The position numbers and the translations under genes were made by a program. Below the pieces are notes generated by a model. That model saw nothing but the letters and a program-made list of their open reading frames with translations, ran no database searches and was not told the origin of the DNA. Below, piece by piece: positions 8,506 to 17,577 of a DNA stretch of 64,000 nt (its first letter is position 1; each line of letters begins with the position of its first letter). This stretch comes from Mycolicibacterium confluentis (GTDB lineage: Bacteria > Actinomycetota > Actinomycetes > Mycobacteriales > Mycobacteriaceae). The stretch is taken from NCBI RefSeq assembly GCF_010729895.1, contig NZ_AP022612.1:3534001-3598000 (forward strand), in the 5' to 3' direction.

Positions 8506-9059
8506 CGCGGCGCGGGATCCCTGACAACACTGCGTTCACGAGGTACTGCACCGCGCTGCAGCATCCATCCCACCACCACCAGAAGGAGTCCAAACGCCAG
8601 GAACCCCAAGTCCCAAATCGTTTGGTGCTCGCCGGCGCGGACGTGGTGGATCGCAAGAATGTGATGGTCGATGACTCCCTCGACCAGATTGAACAGTCCC
8701 CAACCCACGAGCAGCCAGCCCCACAGCGCTCGCGAGGTCCAGACACTCCCGCGGGACCCGATGAGTCGGTGATACAGCAGAAAGAGTCCAGTGAGCACCG
8801 CCAACCATGTGACCGTGTGGAACAGCCCATCCCACACGGTGTTGATCTGCAGGCCGTGCACCGTATCGGCGGGGAAGGCGCCGATGTCGATCCGTGCAGT
8901 GTCTGCGCTGGTGAGCATGTGATGCCACTGCAGAATCTGGTGGAGCAGGATGCCGTCGATGAAACCGCCGAGGCCAACACCCAAGACGATGCCGGGCAAC
9001 ATCAGCGACGGAGCACCTGCGCCGGTCGTGCCGGTTCGCTCAAGCTCCGCGTGGTCCAT
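8502..9059 (-). CDS. DUF2243 membrane protein
   Basis: 185 aa, four membrane helices. The helices are rich in His and Asp: GGFIDGILLHQILQWHHML, TVWDGLFHTVTWL and NLVEGVIDHHILAIHHVR. This His pattern is typical of DUF2243 proteins, whose function is unknown but which often neighbour CtaG-like genes, as here. The ATG is preceded by GGGAGGT. The 82 bp upstream (9060-9141) hold its promoter and TGTGA-ACC-TCACA, an inverted repeat of unknown meaning. First gene of a two-gene unit with the CtaG-like gene. Confidence 0.85.
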   Translation of the reverse strand: MDHAELERTGTTGAGAPSLMLPGIVLGVGLGGFIDGILLHQILQWHHMLTSADTARIDIGAFPADTVHGLQINTVWDGLFHTVTWLAVLTGLFLLYHRLIGSRGSVWTSRALWGWLLVGWGLFNLVEGVIDHHILAIHHVRAGEHQTIWDLGFLAFGLLLVVVGWMLQRGAVPRERSVVRDPAPR

Positions 9060-9141
9060 CGCACCTCCCGGATGTGAACCTCACACGGGACTACTACCCC
9101 ACTCGCGCGAACCTAACCACGCGTCCACGGCTCCCTCTGAG

Positions 9142-10686
9142 TCACGCCTGATCGCGCGCGTGGGCTCGCAGCACGTTCTTCTGGATCTTGCCGGTCGAGG
9201 TCTTCGGCAACTCGGCGAACACCATGGTGCGGGGAACCTTGAACCCGGCCAGACGCTCACGCAGGAAGCCCTTCAGTTCCTCAACGGTGACGGTGGATCC
9301 GTCGCGCGGTGTGATGTAGGCGACCGGCACCTCGCCCCACTTCTCGTCGGCCACGCCGATCACCGCGGATTCCACCACTTCGGGGTGGCTGTCGATCGCC
9401 TTCTCCACCTCGACGGAGGCGATGTTCTCGCCACCGGAGATGATCACGTCCTTCGCTCGGTCCCGGATCTCCACGTAGCCGTCGGCGTGCATCACACCGA
9501 GGTCTCCGGTCAGGAGGTGCCTGTCGATGGTGACGGCGGCGGTCGCCTCGTCATCGTTGTAGTAGCCGAGCATGACGTCGTTGCCGCGCACCGCGATCTC
9601 GCCGATGGTCTCGCCGTCGGGGGGCACGTCCACGCCGGAGAGGTCCACGACCCGCAGCGGGCAGGCGATGATGTTGGCGATGCCCTGCCGGGCGCGCAGT
9701 CTCGCGACCTCGTCCGGCGGCAACTCGTCCCACTCGGGCTGCCACACGTTCACCGCGACCGGCCCGTAGGTCTCGGTCAGCCCGTACAGGTGGGTGACGT
9801 CGAATCCGAGTGGGGTGAGCCGGCTCAGCAGCGCGGGCGACGGAGGCGCACCGCCGGTGTCGACGTGGACCCGTTCGGCCAGCGGTTGGGCCGCCGGGTC
9901 CTCGGCGATCATGGTCAGAACCGTCGGCGCTGCGCTGAAATGCGTGACACCGCCGGCGCGCAGCAGTCGCCAGATCTCGGCCGAGTCGATCCTGCGAAGG
10001 CACACGTGTGTGCCACCCGCCGCGCCGACCGCCCAGGTGAAACACCATCCGTTGCAATGGAACATCGGCAGGGTCCACAGATAACCCGTCGAGGGGGCGA
10101 GGCGGGCGTGATAGGCCATCGCGACGGCCTGCAGGTAGGCCCCGCGGTGGTGGTACATCACGCCTTTGGGACGCCCCGTGGTGCCTGAGGTGTAGTTGAT
10201 CGCGAGCAGGTCGCGTTCGTCGACGGTGACGTGGCCGTCCGGCGAAGCCTCGGCGGGCAGCCACGCCTCATACTCGTCACGTCCCTCGATCACCACCTCG
10301 ACACCGCCCCGCGATCCAAGCTCCTCTGCCTGGCGCCGGAATTCACTGGTGGCGACCAGAATTCGAGCGCCCGAGTGGCCGACGATGTACTCCATCTCCG
10401 GAATCGACAGTCGGGTGTTGATCGGGACGAGGACGGCGCCGCGCGCGGGAACCGCCTGGTGCAGTTCGAGCATGACGTGGCTGTTGGTGCACAGTGCGGC
10501 CACCCTGTCCCCGCGTTGTACACCGGAGGCGGCCAGTGCCGAGGTGAGCCTGCGGCACCGGTCCGCGAACTCGGCGTAGGTCAGTCTCACCCCGCCGTCG
10601 ACGACGGCGAGGCGGTCCGCGAATGCCTGGGCGGACCGCTGCAGCAGGCTGCTCGGTGTCAGCGGTGCGAAGGTGAAGTCAGCCAT
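9142..10686 (-). CDS. Acyl-CoA synthetase (AMP-forming), FadD-like
   Basis: 514 aa from the ATG at 10684-10686, which follows GAGGCGGG; an upstream extension to 10917 has no domain content. The AMP-binding P-loop YTSGTTGRPKG is at about residues 165-175, followed by LTETYGP, then TGDLGVM and RAKDVIISGGENI hinge motifs. The C-terminal domain ends with the catalytic Lys region (PKTSTGKIQKNVLR). The enzyme activates a carboxylic acid to acyl-AMP and then acyl-CoA. The overall pattern resembles medium-chain and methylmercaptopropionate-type ligases more than mycolic FadD32-type enzymes; substrate unknown. It follows an APC permease gene in the same direction across a hairpin, so probably a separate transcript. 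Confidence 0.87.
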   Translation of the reverse strand: MADFTFAPLTPSSLLQRSAQAFADRLAVVDGGVRLTYAEFADRCRRLTSALAASGVQRGDRVAALCTNSHVMLELHQAVPARGAVLVPINTRLSIPEMEYIVGHSGARILVATSEFRRQAEELGSRGGVEVVIEGRDEYEAWLPAEASPDGHVTVDERDLLAINYTSGTTGRPKGVMYHHRGAYLQAVAMAYHARLAPSTGYLWTLPMFHCNGWCFTWAVGAAGGTHVCLRRIDSAEIWRLLRAGGVTHFSAAPTVLTMIAEDPAAQPLAERVHVDTGGAPPSPALLSRLTPLGFDVTHLYGLTETYGPVAVNVWQPEWDELPPDEVARLRARQGIANIIACPLRVVDLSGVDVPPDGETIGEIAVRGNDVMLGYYNDDEATAAVTIDRHLLTGDLGVMHADGYVEIRDRAKDVIISGGENIASVEVEKAIDSHPEVVESAVIGVADEKWGEVPVAYITPRDGSTVTVEELKGFLRERLAGFKVPRTMVFAELPKTSTGKIQKNVLRAHARDQA

Positions 10687-10790
10687 GTCGAGTCCCGCCT
10701 CTTTCAGTGCCGGCCGGTGTGTGGGCCGCACTGAGGACCATCTTGCCCCCACGGCGGGGTCGTCACGCCGTTTGCTTCCAAGTTGCGAAC

Positions 10791-10820
10791 AGGGGCCGGG
10801 CGCTTCTGCGCCCGGCCCCT
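10791..10820 (-). terminator. Hairpin after the second APC permease gene
   Basis: Twelve-bp perfect arms AGGGGCCGGGCG (10791-10802) and CGCCCGGCCCCT (10809-10820), 6-base loop. It lies 30 bp beyond the permease stop on the minus strand. There is no T tract, as in many mycobacterial terminators. The rest of 10687-10849 holds only the ligase leader. Confidence 0.7.
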
Positions 10821-10849
10821 GGTGATGATCGAGAACTACACCTGGTGGA

Positions 10850-12313
10850 TCACTGCCGCCCGATCCGGGCGTAGATGTCGGGGCGCTTGTTCTTGAGCAC
10901 CTGGGCGACGACCACACCGATGAGGAAGACGACGTAGATGCAGCCCATGACGACGTAGGCGAAGCCGTCGGAGGACCCGAGCAGCAGCGCGAAGTTCGTC
11001 GTCGTCAGGTACAGCGCCGCGAGCAGACCCACGATCGCCAGGCCCGGCGCGATCGTCGTGTGCCACACGGTCAGCCCCGGAATCTTCTGGCGTCGCAGCC
11101 ACAGCGGGACCGCGAAGCTCGTGATGACGAGCAGCAGGATGAACGCGTACCCGAACACGCCGGACAGCTGGGCATAGAGGATGTTCGGATCGATATCGAT
11201 GAACACGAACGGCGCCAGACCCAGCAGAGCTGCGAGGGAGACGGCCACCGATGCCTGGTGCGGCGAACCGTGGTCACCGTGCACCGACGCCAACCGCTTG
11301 GGCAGGATGCGGTCGACACTGAGGTTGTACGCGTAGCGCGCAGTGATGTTGTGGCTGGCCAGGATTGCCGCGAACACACCGCTGACCACCAGCACCGACA
11401 CCAGAAGCTGGGCCCAGTTGCCGACGAACTGGCCGACGGTCACCGGAACGACACCGGCCGGATCGGCCGCGGCGGCTTCCACCGCCTTGGACGCGCCGAG
11501 GGCCTGAACGATCACCCAGGCGGCCAGGCCGTAGAGCGCTGTGACGGTGAAGATGAAGATGGTCGAGGCGAGCGGAATGGTGCGATCGGGATCCTTGACC
11601 TCTTCGCGGTAGATCGCGGTGGCCTCGAAGCCGCCGAAGTTCATGATCGCGAACAGCAGGGCCAAACCAATTGAGCCGGACAGGAAGTTGCTCGGCTCGA
11701 AGGAGGCCATCGACAGCCCCTCGGCGCCCCCCTGGAAGGTGACAGCCGCCGCGTACACCAGGGTCACCAGGATCTCGGTGGCCAACACCCAGGACAGGAC
11801 ACGCGCCGACAGTTCGACCTTGAGGTAGCCCAGCACACCGGTGATGACCATCAGGATCGCAACCCAGAACCACCACGGGATGTCGGGGCCGTTGAGGGTG
11901 TCGTGCACCAGGGAGTTCATCAACACGCCGTTGAACGCGTAGACGCCCAGCAGGATGAAGTAGTAGCAGATCAGCGCGACGAATGAGGCGCCGAGGCCGG
12001 GCAGCTTGCCCAGACCCGCCGTGATGAAGGCGTAGAAGCCACCGGGATTGGGAAGATGTCCGGCCATCTTGATGAACCCGACTGAGAACAGCCAGATCAG
12101 CACGCCGGTGGCGATGTAGGCCACCGGTGCGCCGAGGCCGTTGCCCATGCCGATGACGACCGTGATGTAACCGACCACGATGGTCAGCGGCCCGTTGAAC
12201 GCCAACACGGTGAACAGGAGGCCGAACAGGCCCATTGATCTCCGAAGTGCGGGCTGTTCAGCGACTTCGCCCTCTGGCGCCAATCCAGGCGTGTTGTTCA
12301 ACTCTTGCGTCAC
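10850..12313 (-). CDS. APC superfamily permease
   Basis: 487 aa from a GTG at 12311-12313, chosen because GGAGAAGG precedes it; the open frame runs to 12373 without a ribosome site. About twelve membrane helices. The first helix is followed by the GVLIWLFSVGFIKMAGHLPNPGG motif typical of APC helix 2, and helix 6 contains FGGFEATAIYREEVKDP, the conserved acidic region of amino-acid permeases. Likely imports an amino acid or amine. It is upstream of the acyl-CoA ligase and downstream of a TetR gene in the same orientation, with 161 bp between the TetR stop and this start, which could hold its own promoter. Confidence 0.87.
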   Translation of the reverse strand: MTQELNNTPGLAPEGEVAEQPALRRSMGLFGLLFTVLAFNGPLTIVVGYITVVIGMGNGLGAPVAYIATGVLIWLFSVGFIKMAGHLPNPGGFYAFITAGLGKLPGLGASFVALICYYFILLGVYAFNGVLMNSLVHDTLNGPDIPWWFWVAILMVITGVLGYLKVELSARVLSWVLATEILVTLVYAAAVTFQGGAEGLSMASFEPSNFLSGSIGLALLFAIMNFGGFEATAIYREEVKDPDRTIPLASTIFIFTVTALYGLAAWVIVQALGASKAVEAAAADPAGVVPVTVGQFVGNWAQLLVSVLVVSGVFAAILASHNITARYAYNLSVDRILPKRLASVHGDHGSPHQASVAVSLAALLGLAPFVFIDIDPNILYAQLSGVFGYAFILLLVITSFAVPLWLRRQKIPGLTVWHTTIAPGLAIVGLLAALYLTTTNFALLLGSSDGFAYVVMGCIYVVFLIGVVVAQVLKNKRPDIYARIGRQ

Positions 12314-12474
12314 GTTCCTTCTCCGATTGATCTGACCCCACAACGACGATCCATAGTCGGTTGACATGATCATCTGACCAACTAGTGATGCGGATCATGG
12401 AACAACGGCGTCGGGTGCGCGTCAAGCCGAAACGCGAAATTGGCTGTTTTGGGATGCGGCGAAGGGGTGCGCGG

Positions 12475-13104
12475 TCAGCCCTGGGGCGGGGTCTCGGTCC
12501 GGTACACCCCGGCCTCAACTGCCGCGACCAATGCGGCCGCCGCCAGGTCCATGTTCGCGGCCAACCGGCTCTCGCCCGCGAATTGGACCTGCAGTGAGAA
12601 GCCGTCCGTGATCGCCAGGATGGCACGACTCAGCGCTTCGACATCGATATGACGATCGACGTCATCGTCGGTACCGGCGCATGCCAGTGTCAGGTACCCG
12701 GCCAAGCGCGAGATCCACAGGGCATAAACACCTTTTGAGGCTCGGTGCCGCTCTGGCGACCGCATGGCCCACGCATAGAACTCGAACTCGCCGATCTGCG
12801 CCTCGTCGCTCTCCGCGACGAACTCCGAGAACGACCGGAGAATCTCCTGGACGGCTTTGAGGACTCCCATGCCGGCGACGACATTGCGGCCGACATACGC
12901 TGTGCCGCCCTCGCCGAAAGTCTGCGACACCGCGACGAACAGATCCTCTTTGTTCCGGAAGCAGTAGTGCAGGCTCGCCAGCGGTGCGTCCGCCTCCTGC
13001 GCTATCCGGCGGGTCGTCGCTTTGGCCAGTCCCTCTTCACGGATCACCTTCGCGGCGGCGTCGATGAACTGCCGGCGCCGCTCATCCGAGGGCACATACG
13101 CCAT
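12475..13104 (-). CDS. TetR family transcriptional regulator
   Basis: 209 aa. Residues about 8-55 form the TetR helix-turn-helix (RRIAQEADAPLASLHYCFRNKEDLF), with an unrelated C-terminal ligand domain. Good ribosome site (GGAAGG) and an AT-rich TATAT box in the 135 bp upstream (13105-13239), which otherwise contain nothing recognisable. It is oriented towards the APC permease. CATGATC (12365-12371) and GATCATG (12393-12399) in the gap between them could be its operator, though the arms are 21 bp apart. Ligand unknown. Confidence 0.85.
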   Translation of the reverse strand: MAYVPSDERRRQFIDAAAKVIREEGLAKATTRRIAQEADAPLASLHYCFRNKEDLFVAVSQTFGEGGTAYVGRNVVAGMGVLKAVQEILRSFSEFVAESDEAQIGEFEFYAWAMRSPERHRASKGVYALWISRLAGYLTLACAGTDDDVDRHIDVEALSRAILAITDGFSLQVQFAGESRLAANMDLAAAALVAAVEAGVYRTETPPQG

Positions 13105-13239
13105 TCATTCCACCTTCCGCGATCGGGCATATAAGGCCTGCGCACATCGGATATTACTCGGCCGTCGCCGACGTGCCGGGTCGGCGACGGCGGCCGCGGC
13201 CCCCCGATTGGGTCAATTGACCATCTTCTGCGCATGGGA

Positions 13240-13796
13240 TCAGCGATCCAGACGCGTGCGCGCGACCTCGGCGGCACCGTTGCCGGTCAGCAGCCACAGC
13301 GTGGTGAGACTCTCGATGAGTTCGTCGACAGAGACCTCAGCCCGACCGTCGATGAAGGCCAGGATCGCGTCCGCGGTGCCACCGACAAGGAATGCCGGCG
13401 CAATCTGGGCCAGCGGATCCTTCTCCAGCGCAACGCCGTGCACCATACGCGCCTGGGAGACCAGCGCCCGAGTCAGACCGCGCATGACACCGGCTCGATG
13501 CTGTTGCAGGGTAACCGAACTCGGCACTCCCCCGAATATCACACGGCCGCGCCGGCCTGCTGTTCCAGCGCCGCGGTGGCGGTCCCGGCCACGGCAGTCA
13601 GTGCCGCGGTCCGCACCTCGTCGGCGATGTCGTCGACGACCGCGGCCGCGACGTCGTCGAGGTTCGTGAAGTTCTCGTAGAAGTAGCGCTTGTTCAGACC
13701 CGCGGCGGCGCACAGCTTGTCCACGGTGACGGCACGCCACTGGTTGCCCGCCATCGCGTCGAGGGCCGCGTCCAGGAGGCTGGGACACCGGGCCAA
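13240..13796 (-). pseudogene. Decayed TetR family regulator (frameshift, probable internal deletion)
   Basis: Two reading frames together make one TetR protein. The first (13796 down to 13539) encodes the helix-turn-helix: AVTVDKLCAAAGLNKRYFYENF. It stops right after EQQAGAAV. The second frame (about 13565 down to 13240) resumes with RRGRVIFGGVPSSV and a normal TetR C-terminal domain ending in VARTRLDR. The joined product would be about 185 aa, and the helix expected between the halves is missing, so I infer a deletion not divisible by three. The N-terminus also lacks a good start: only a TTG at 13796, with a TGA 22 bp further upstream. A sequencing error could explain the frameshift but not the missing segment. 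Confidence 0.7.
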
Positions 13797-13909
13797 CTCC
13801 GGCCGACGGCCTCCCCGTCAGGTTGGGCCGGTTGACCTGAGGTCCGCAGACGCCGATACTTTGGGCTGATTACTCCGCAAATGCGGTCCGACTGGCCTGG
13901 AGGAAGCGC

Positions 13910-14308
13910 ATGTCCGCGATACGGATCAAGGATGCTGCCGCAGTCCTGGGGGTCAGTGACGACACCGTGCGCCGGTGGATCGACAGCGGGACCCTGCCGT
14001 CATTCAAAGACGAATCCGGGCGGAAGGTGATCGCCGGTGAGGTGCTCGCCGAGTTCGCCCGCGAACATGCGACACCGCCGCCGGACCCCACCGGCGTCGG
14101 GAGTTCGGCACGCAACCGCCTCGTCGGCCTGGTCACCAAGGTCACTTCCGATCAGGTGATGAGTGAAGTGCAGATGCAGTGCGGGCCGTTCACCATGGTC
14201 TCGCTCATGAGCACCGAATCCGTCCGGCAACTCGGCCTGCAACCCGGCGTCCTGGCGGTGGCCGTTGTCAAGGCCACCAACGTGGTCGTCGAAACCGGAC
14301 GGCCATGA
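13910..14308 (+). CDS. Molybdate-responsive regulator: HTH plus Mop (TOBE) domain
   Basis: 132 aa. Residues 3-52 are an excisionase/MerR-like helix-turn-helix (IKDAAAVLGVSDDTVRRWID). Residues about 66-130 are a single Mop/TOBE domain (RNRLVGLVTKVTSDQVMSEV through SVRQLGLQPGVLAVAVVKATNV), the oxyanion-binding fold of molbindins and ModE. The ATG follows GGAGGA, and the gene overlaps modA by ATGA. As first gene of the operon it probably senses intracellular molybdate and autoregulates uptake. No ModE-type palindrome is obvious in the 113 bp upstream (13797-13909). Confidence 0.85.
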   Translation: MSAIRIKDAAAVLGVSDDTVRRWIDSGTLPSFKDESGRKVIAGEVLAEFAREHATPPPDPTGVGSSARNRLVGLVTKVTSDQVMSEVQMQCGPFTMVSLMSTESVRQLGLQPGVLAVAVVKATNVVVETGRP

Positions 14309-15048
14309 AGTCGATCGTCGCCCTCGTGGCGCTGAGCCTCGCGATGCTTGTCGCGGGATGCTCTTCCTCACAGCAGGATTCGTCGTCGATCACGGTGTTC
14401 GCGGCCGCGTCGCTCAAGTCCACCTTCACTGAACTCGGCAGCAGGTTCGAGAAGGACAATCCGGGCACGGCGGTAATCTTCAACTTCGCCGGCTCCTCGG
14501 ATCTCGTCACCCAACTCACGCAGGGCGCACCTGCCGACGTCTTCGCCTCCGCAGACACCAAGAACATGACCAGGGCCGCCGAACTCGTGGACGGCGAACC
14601 CGTGGACTTCGCGACCAACACGCTGACCATCGTCACCGCACCCGGAAACCCGAAGGGCATCAAGGATTTCAGCGACCTGTCCAAGCCCGGCACCCACGTC
14701 GTGGTGTGCGCACCTCAGGTGCCGTGCGGATCGGCCACCGAGAAGGCCGAGGAGGCCACGGGAGTCACCCTCACCCCGGTCAGTGAGGAGTCGGCGGTCA
14801 CCGACGTGCTGGGCAAGGTCACCTCGGGCCAGGCCGACGCCGGACTGGTGTACGTCACCGACGCCGCAGCTGCCGGGGGCAAGGTCACCGCCATCGCCTT
14901 CCCCGAGTCCGCCGACGCGGTGAACACCTACCCCATCGCCGTCCTGAGGGATTCGACGAATCCCGAGGCGGCGAGGAGGTTCGTCGACCTCGTGACGGGG
15001 CCTGCCGGTCGGGAAGTGCTGGCAGCAGCGGGTTTCGCGGCACCATGA
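14305..15048 (+). CDS. modA: Molybdate ABC transporter substrate-binding lipoprotein
   Basis: 247 aa. The start is the ATG at 14305, overlapping the previous stop, because it opens a lipoprotein signal peptide with lipobox LVAGC (Cys19). The mature protein shows the ModA pattern: [17 protein letters not shown] at its start, [26 protein letters not shown], and [14 protein letters not shown] in the middle. It captures molybdate (or tungstate) outside the membrane and hands it to ModB. It is coupled to both neighbours by 4-bp overlaps. Confidence 0.95.
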   Translation: MKSIVALVALSLAMLVAGCSSSQQDSSSITVFAAASLKSTFTELGSRFEKDNPGTAVIFNFAGSSDLVTQLTQGAPADVFASADTKNMTRAAELVDGEPVDFATNTLTIVTAPGNPKGIKDFSDLSKPGTHVVVCAPQVPCGSATEKAEEATGVTLTPVSEESAVTDVLGKVTSGQADAGLVYVTDAAAAGGKVTAIAFPESADAVNTYPIAVLRDSTNPEAARRFVDLVTGPAGREVLAAAGFAAP

Positions 15049-15848
15049 CGAGTGCGCGCCGACCCATCCAGGTGGGGATGCCCGCCTGGGTCTACGGGCC
15101 TGCCCTGCTCGGCGCACTGTTTGTCATCGTGCCGCTGATCGCGATCCTGCTGAGAATCGACTGGGCCCACTTCATTCCACTCGTCACCTCCGAATCTTCG
15201 CGGGCTGCACTGGTTCTCAGTCTCAAGACCGCAGCCGCGAGCACGGTGGTGTGCGTCCTGTTGGGCGTCCCGATGGCACTTGTACTGGCACGCGGTCAAT
15301 TTCGGGGACTGCCCGTCCTGCGCGCACTGGTCCTGCTACCGCTGGTGCTGCCGCCCGTCGTCGGCGGCATCGCCCTGCTCTACACCTTCGGGCGCCAGGG
15401 CCTGATCGGTCAGGAACTGGACCTGCTGGGCATCCGAATCGCGTTCTCCACCACTGCAGTCGTGCTCGCGCAGTCTTTCGTCTCGCTGCCCTTTCTGGTG
15501 CTCAGCCTCGAGGGTGCCCTGCGTTCGGCTGGAACCGGTTACGAGCACATCGCGGCAACCCTCGGCGCCCGCCCGACGACCGTGCTGCGGACCGTCACGC
15601 TGCCGTTGGTGCTTCCCGGTCTGCTGTCGGGTGCGGTGCTGGCGTTCGCGCGCTCGCTCGGTGAATTCGGGGCGACGCTGACGTTCGCCGGGTCCCTGCA
15701 GGGTGTGACACGCACGCTGCCGCTGGAGATCTACCTGCAGCGCGAAACGGACGCCGACGCCGCGGTGGCGCTGTCCCTCGTGCTCATCGTGGTTGCGGCA
15801 GCGATCGTCATCCTCTCGGCCAGCAGGCGTTTGACGGGACCGCTGTGA
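15045..15848 (+). CDS. modB: Molybdate ABC transporter permease
   Basis: 267 aa, about five or six membrane helices. The cytoplasmic EAA-type loop [20 protein letters not shown] (about residues 165-185) contacts the ATPase. [17 protein letters not shown] is the ModB signature near the C-terminus. ATGA overlap with modA and GTGA overlap with modC show strict operon coupling. Length is normal for the family. Confidence 0.95.
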   Translation: MTSARRPIQVGMPAWVYGPALLGALFVIVPLIAILLRIDWAHFIPLVTSESSRAALVLSLKTAAASTVVCVLLGVPMALVLARGQFRGLPVLRALVLLPLVLPPVVGGIALLYTFGRQGLIGQELDLLGIRIAFSTTAVVLAQSFVSLPFLVLSLEGALRSAGTGYEHIAATLGARPTTVLRTVTLPLVLPGLLSGAVLAFARSLGEFGATLTFAGSLQGVTRTLPLEIYLQRETDADAAVALSLVLIVVAAAIVILSASRRLTGPL

Positions 15849-16930
15849 GCAGCCTGCGGGTGCGGGCCCGACTCGCACAACGCGGTGTGGACCTCGACAT
15901 GGCACTGGCCGACGGCGAGGTTCTCGCCGTACTGGGCCCCAACGGCGTCGGCAAGTCCACCCTGCTGATGTTGATCGCCGGACTGCTGTGTCCCGACGAC
16001 GGCCGGATCGACCTCGGTGACACGGTGGTCACCGACACCGCCGCCGGGACGTTCGTGCCCCCACATGCGCGCGGGGTGGCCATGCTGTCCCAGCAGGCCA
16101 TGCTGTTCCCGCACATGACCGCCCTGGCCAATGTCGCGTACGCACCGCGCTGCCGGGGCCAGTCCCGGCCACAGGCGAGAGCCACCGCACGACGCTGGCT
16201 CGACGCCGTCGGCGCCACAGACCTCGCCGACCGCAGGCCAGCCCAGTTGTCCGGCGGTCAGGCTCAGCGGGTGGCCGTCGCCCGCGCCCTGGCCGCCGAG
16301 CCCCAGGTGCTACTGCTGGATGAACCCATGGCGGCCCTTGACGTCACCGCCGCCCCAGCGTTGCGGCGACTGCTGCGTGAAGTGCTGCGCGAGGCGGGCC
16401 GCACCGCCATCATCGTCACCCACGACCTGCTCGACGCCCTGGCGATCGCCGACCAGGCCGTCGTGATCGACGACGGCCGCGTCGTGGAGAGCGGACCGGT
16501 GCGCGACGTCCTGGCCGCCCCGCGCAGCGAGTTCGCCGCACGGATCGCCGGCATCAACCTGATCCCGGGTCTCGTCTCCGAGCCGGGGGCGCTCCGAACC
16601 GATTGGGGTGAATCGATTTCCGGTGTCGGCGATGTCACGGTGGGCAGCGGCGCGGTCGCACTGTTTCGCCCCGCCGCCGTCGCCGTGCACCTGTCGCCCC
16701 CGCAGGGCAGCCCTCGCAATGTCCTTCCGGTGACCATCGCCGAACTCGACATCCACGGCGGAGGAGTGCGGATCCGCGGTGCCGAGCAGCCTGACGGCGG
16801 TGTCGGCCTGGCCGCGGACATCACCGCAGCGTCAGCGGCCGATCTGGACCTCGAACCCGGTCAGACCGTGTACTTCGCGGTCAAGGCACAGGAGGTGCAG
16901 CTGCATCCGGCATTGCCCGCGGGCACATAG
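15845..16930 (+). CDS. modC: Molybdate ABC transporter ATP-binding protein
   Basis: 361 aa, GTG start overlapping modB's TGA. Walker A is GPNGVGKST (residues 31-39). The signature [15 protein letters not shown] and Walker B VLLLDEP follow, with a switch His in VTHD. The last about 110 residues contain a TOBE domain that binds oxyanion and can regulate transport. All catalytic elements are intact. It ends the four-gene molybdate operon; the next gene is convergent and begins only two bases beyond its stop codon. Confidence 0.95.
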   Translation: MSSLRVRARLAQRGVDLDMALADGEVLAVLGPNGVGKSTLLMLIAGLLCPDDGRIDLGDTVVTDTAAGTFVPPHARGVAMLSQQAMLFPHMTALANVAYAPRCRGQSRPQARATARRWLDAVGATDLADRRPAQLSGGQAQRVAVARALAAEPQVLLLDEPMAALDVTAAPALRRLLREVLREAGRTAIIVTHDLLDALAIADQAVVIDDGRVVESGPVRDVLAAPRSEFAARIAGINLIPGLVSEPGALRTDWGESISGVGDVTVGSGAVALFRPAAVAVHLSPPQGSPRNVLPVTIAELDIHGGGVRIRGAEQPDGGVGLAADITAASAADLDLEPGQTVYFAVKAQEVQLHPALPAGT

Positions 16931-16932
16931 CG

Positions 16933-17097
16933 TCAGCGCCGGAACAGCGGATTGCGTTTCGGCGTCGGCGGTTCGGCCCGGTCCGAGCAGGTGCACCAGT
17001 CCGAGGCGGGCACCGAACGCCGGACGTCCGCGACGTGTTGGCCGCAGCCGTCCCAGGTGGTCTTGCCGCATCGGTGACAGGTGGTGGGGTAGCACAT
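16933..17097 (-). CDS. 54-aa Cys-rich zinc-ribbon-like protein
   Basis: Translation from the ATG at 17095-17097 gives MCYPTTCHRCGKTTWDGCGQ, then HVADVRRSVPASDWCTCSD and a basic tail ending NPLFRR. Six of its seven Cys (two CxxC-like groups, an isolated Cys and a CTC pair) suggest metal binding. Very similar short proteins beginning MCYP.TC..CGK.TW.GCG are, to my knowledge, widespread in actinobacteria and of unknown function. The frame is short, but the composition is that of a real gene. Its stop is two bases from the modC stop. It follows the thioredoxin gene in the same direction. Confidence 0.8.
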   Translation of the reverse strand: MCYPTTCHRCGKTTWDGCGQHVADVRRSVPASDWCTCSDRAEPPTPKRNPLFRR

Positions 17098-17109
17098 AAC
17101 GAATCCCAA

Positions 17110-17137
17110 CTGGTGTGAATGTTCTGGTGTGAATGTT
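17110..17137. repeat. Exact tandem duplication of a 14-bp unit
   Basis: CTGGTGTGAATGTT occurs twice back to back (17110-17123 and 17124-17137). The second copy runs into the thioredoxin stop codon, and the pair fills the gap before the Cys-rich gene. Probably a replication-slippage duplication; a role in spacing or termination is not evident. Confidence 0.9.
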
Positions 17138-17508
17138 TACGCCGTGGCGGCTTCTCGGGCGGCGATCGTGGCGCGCACAGATTCCATGTCGAGCCCCTTC
17201 ACCCGCGTGATGAGGTCCTCGAGCGCTGCGGGGTGCATCGCTCCGGGCTGGCTGTGGACCAGGACGCCGTCGCGGAAGGCCATCACGGTCGGAATCGATC
17301 GGATCTGCAGAGCCGAGGCGAGGTCGCGCTCATGCTCGGTGTTGACCTTGGCGTGCACGACGTCGGGATGCACGGTCGAGGAGCGTTCATAGACCGGACC
17401 GAAGGCCCGACATGGTCCGCACCATGACGCCCAGAAGTCGACGAGGACGACTGAGTTGTCGGCGATCGTGGACTCGAAATCGTCGTAGGTCAGGTTGATC
17501 GTGCTCAT
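17137..17508 (-). CDS. trxA: Thioredoxin
   Basis: 123 aa from the ATG at 17506-17508, preceded by GAGGAACG; an upstream extension to 17601 would run through the operator and is rejected. Residues about 3-105 form the thioredoxin fold. The active site is WCGPC (Cys30, Cys33), with the cis-Pro in RSIPTVMAF. An extra acidic/Ala-rich C-terminal tail of about 20 residues extends beyond the usual 105-110 length. It reduces disulfides or persulfides in the cytoplasm. The promoter carries a CsoR-family-like operator, suggesting induction by a metal or reactive sulfur species. Gene symbol given by family only; it is not necessarily the housekeeping thioredoxin. Confidence 0.9.
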   Translation of the reverse strand: MSTINLTYDDFESTIADNSVVLVDFWASWCGPCRAFGPVYERSSTVHPDVVHAKVNTEHERDLASALQIRSIPTVMAFRDGVLVHSQPGAMHPAALEDLITRVKGLDMESVRATIAAREAATA

Positions 17509-17577
17509 GGTGCGTTCCTCCGCTTCCCTCTCTTGGGGTCCCGGCCGGGTGATTGCCCGGCGCTGCAGGCCACAACA

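Noticed and set aside
12365..12399. CATGATC ... GATCATG inverted repeat upstream of the second APC permease
   Set aside because: Arms are short and 21 bp apart, so I mention it under the TetR gene but do not call it as a site.
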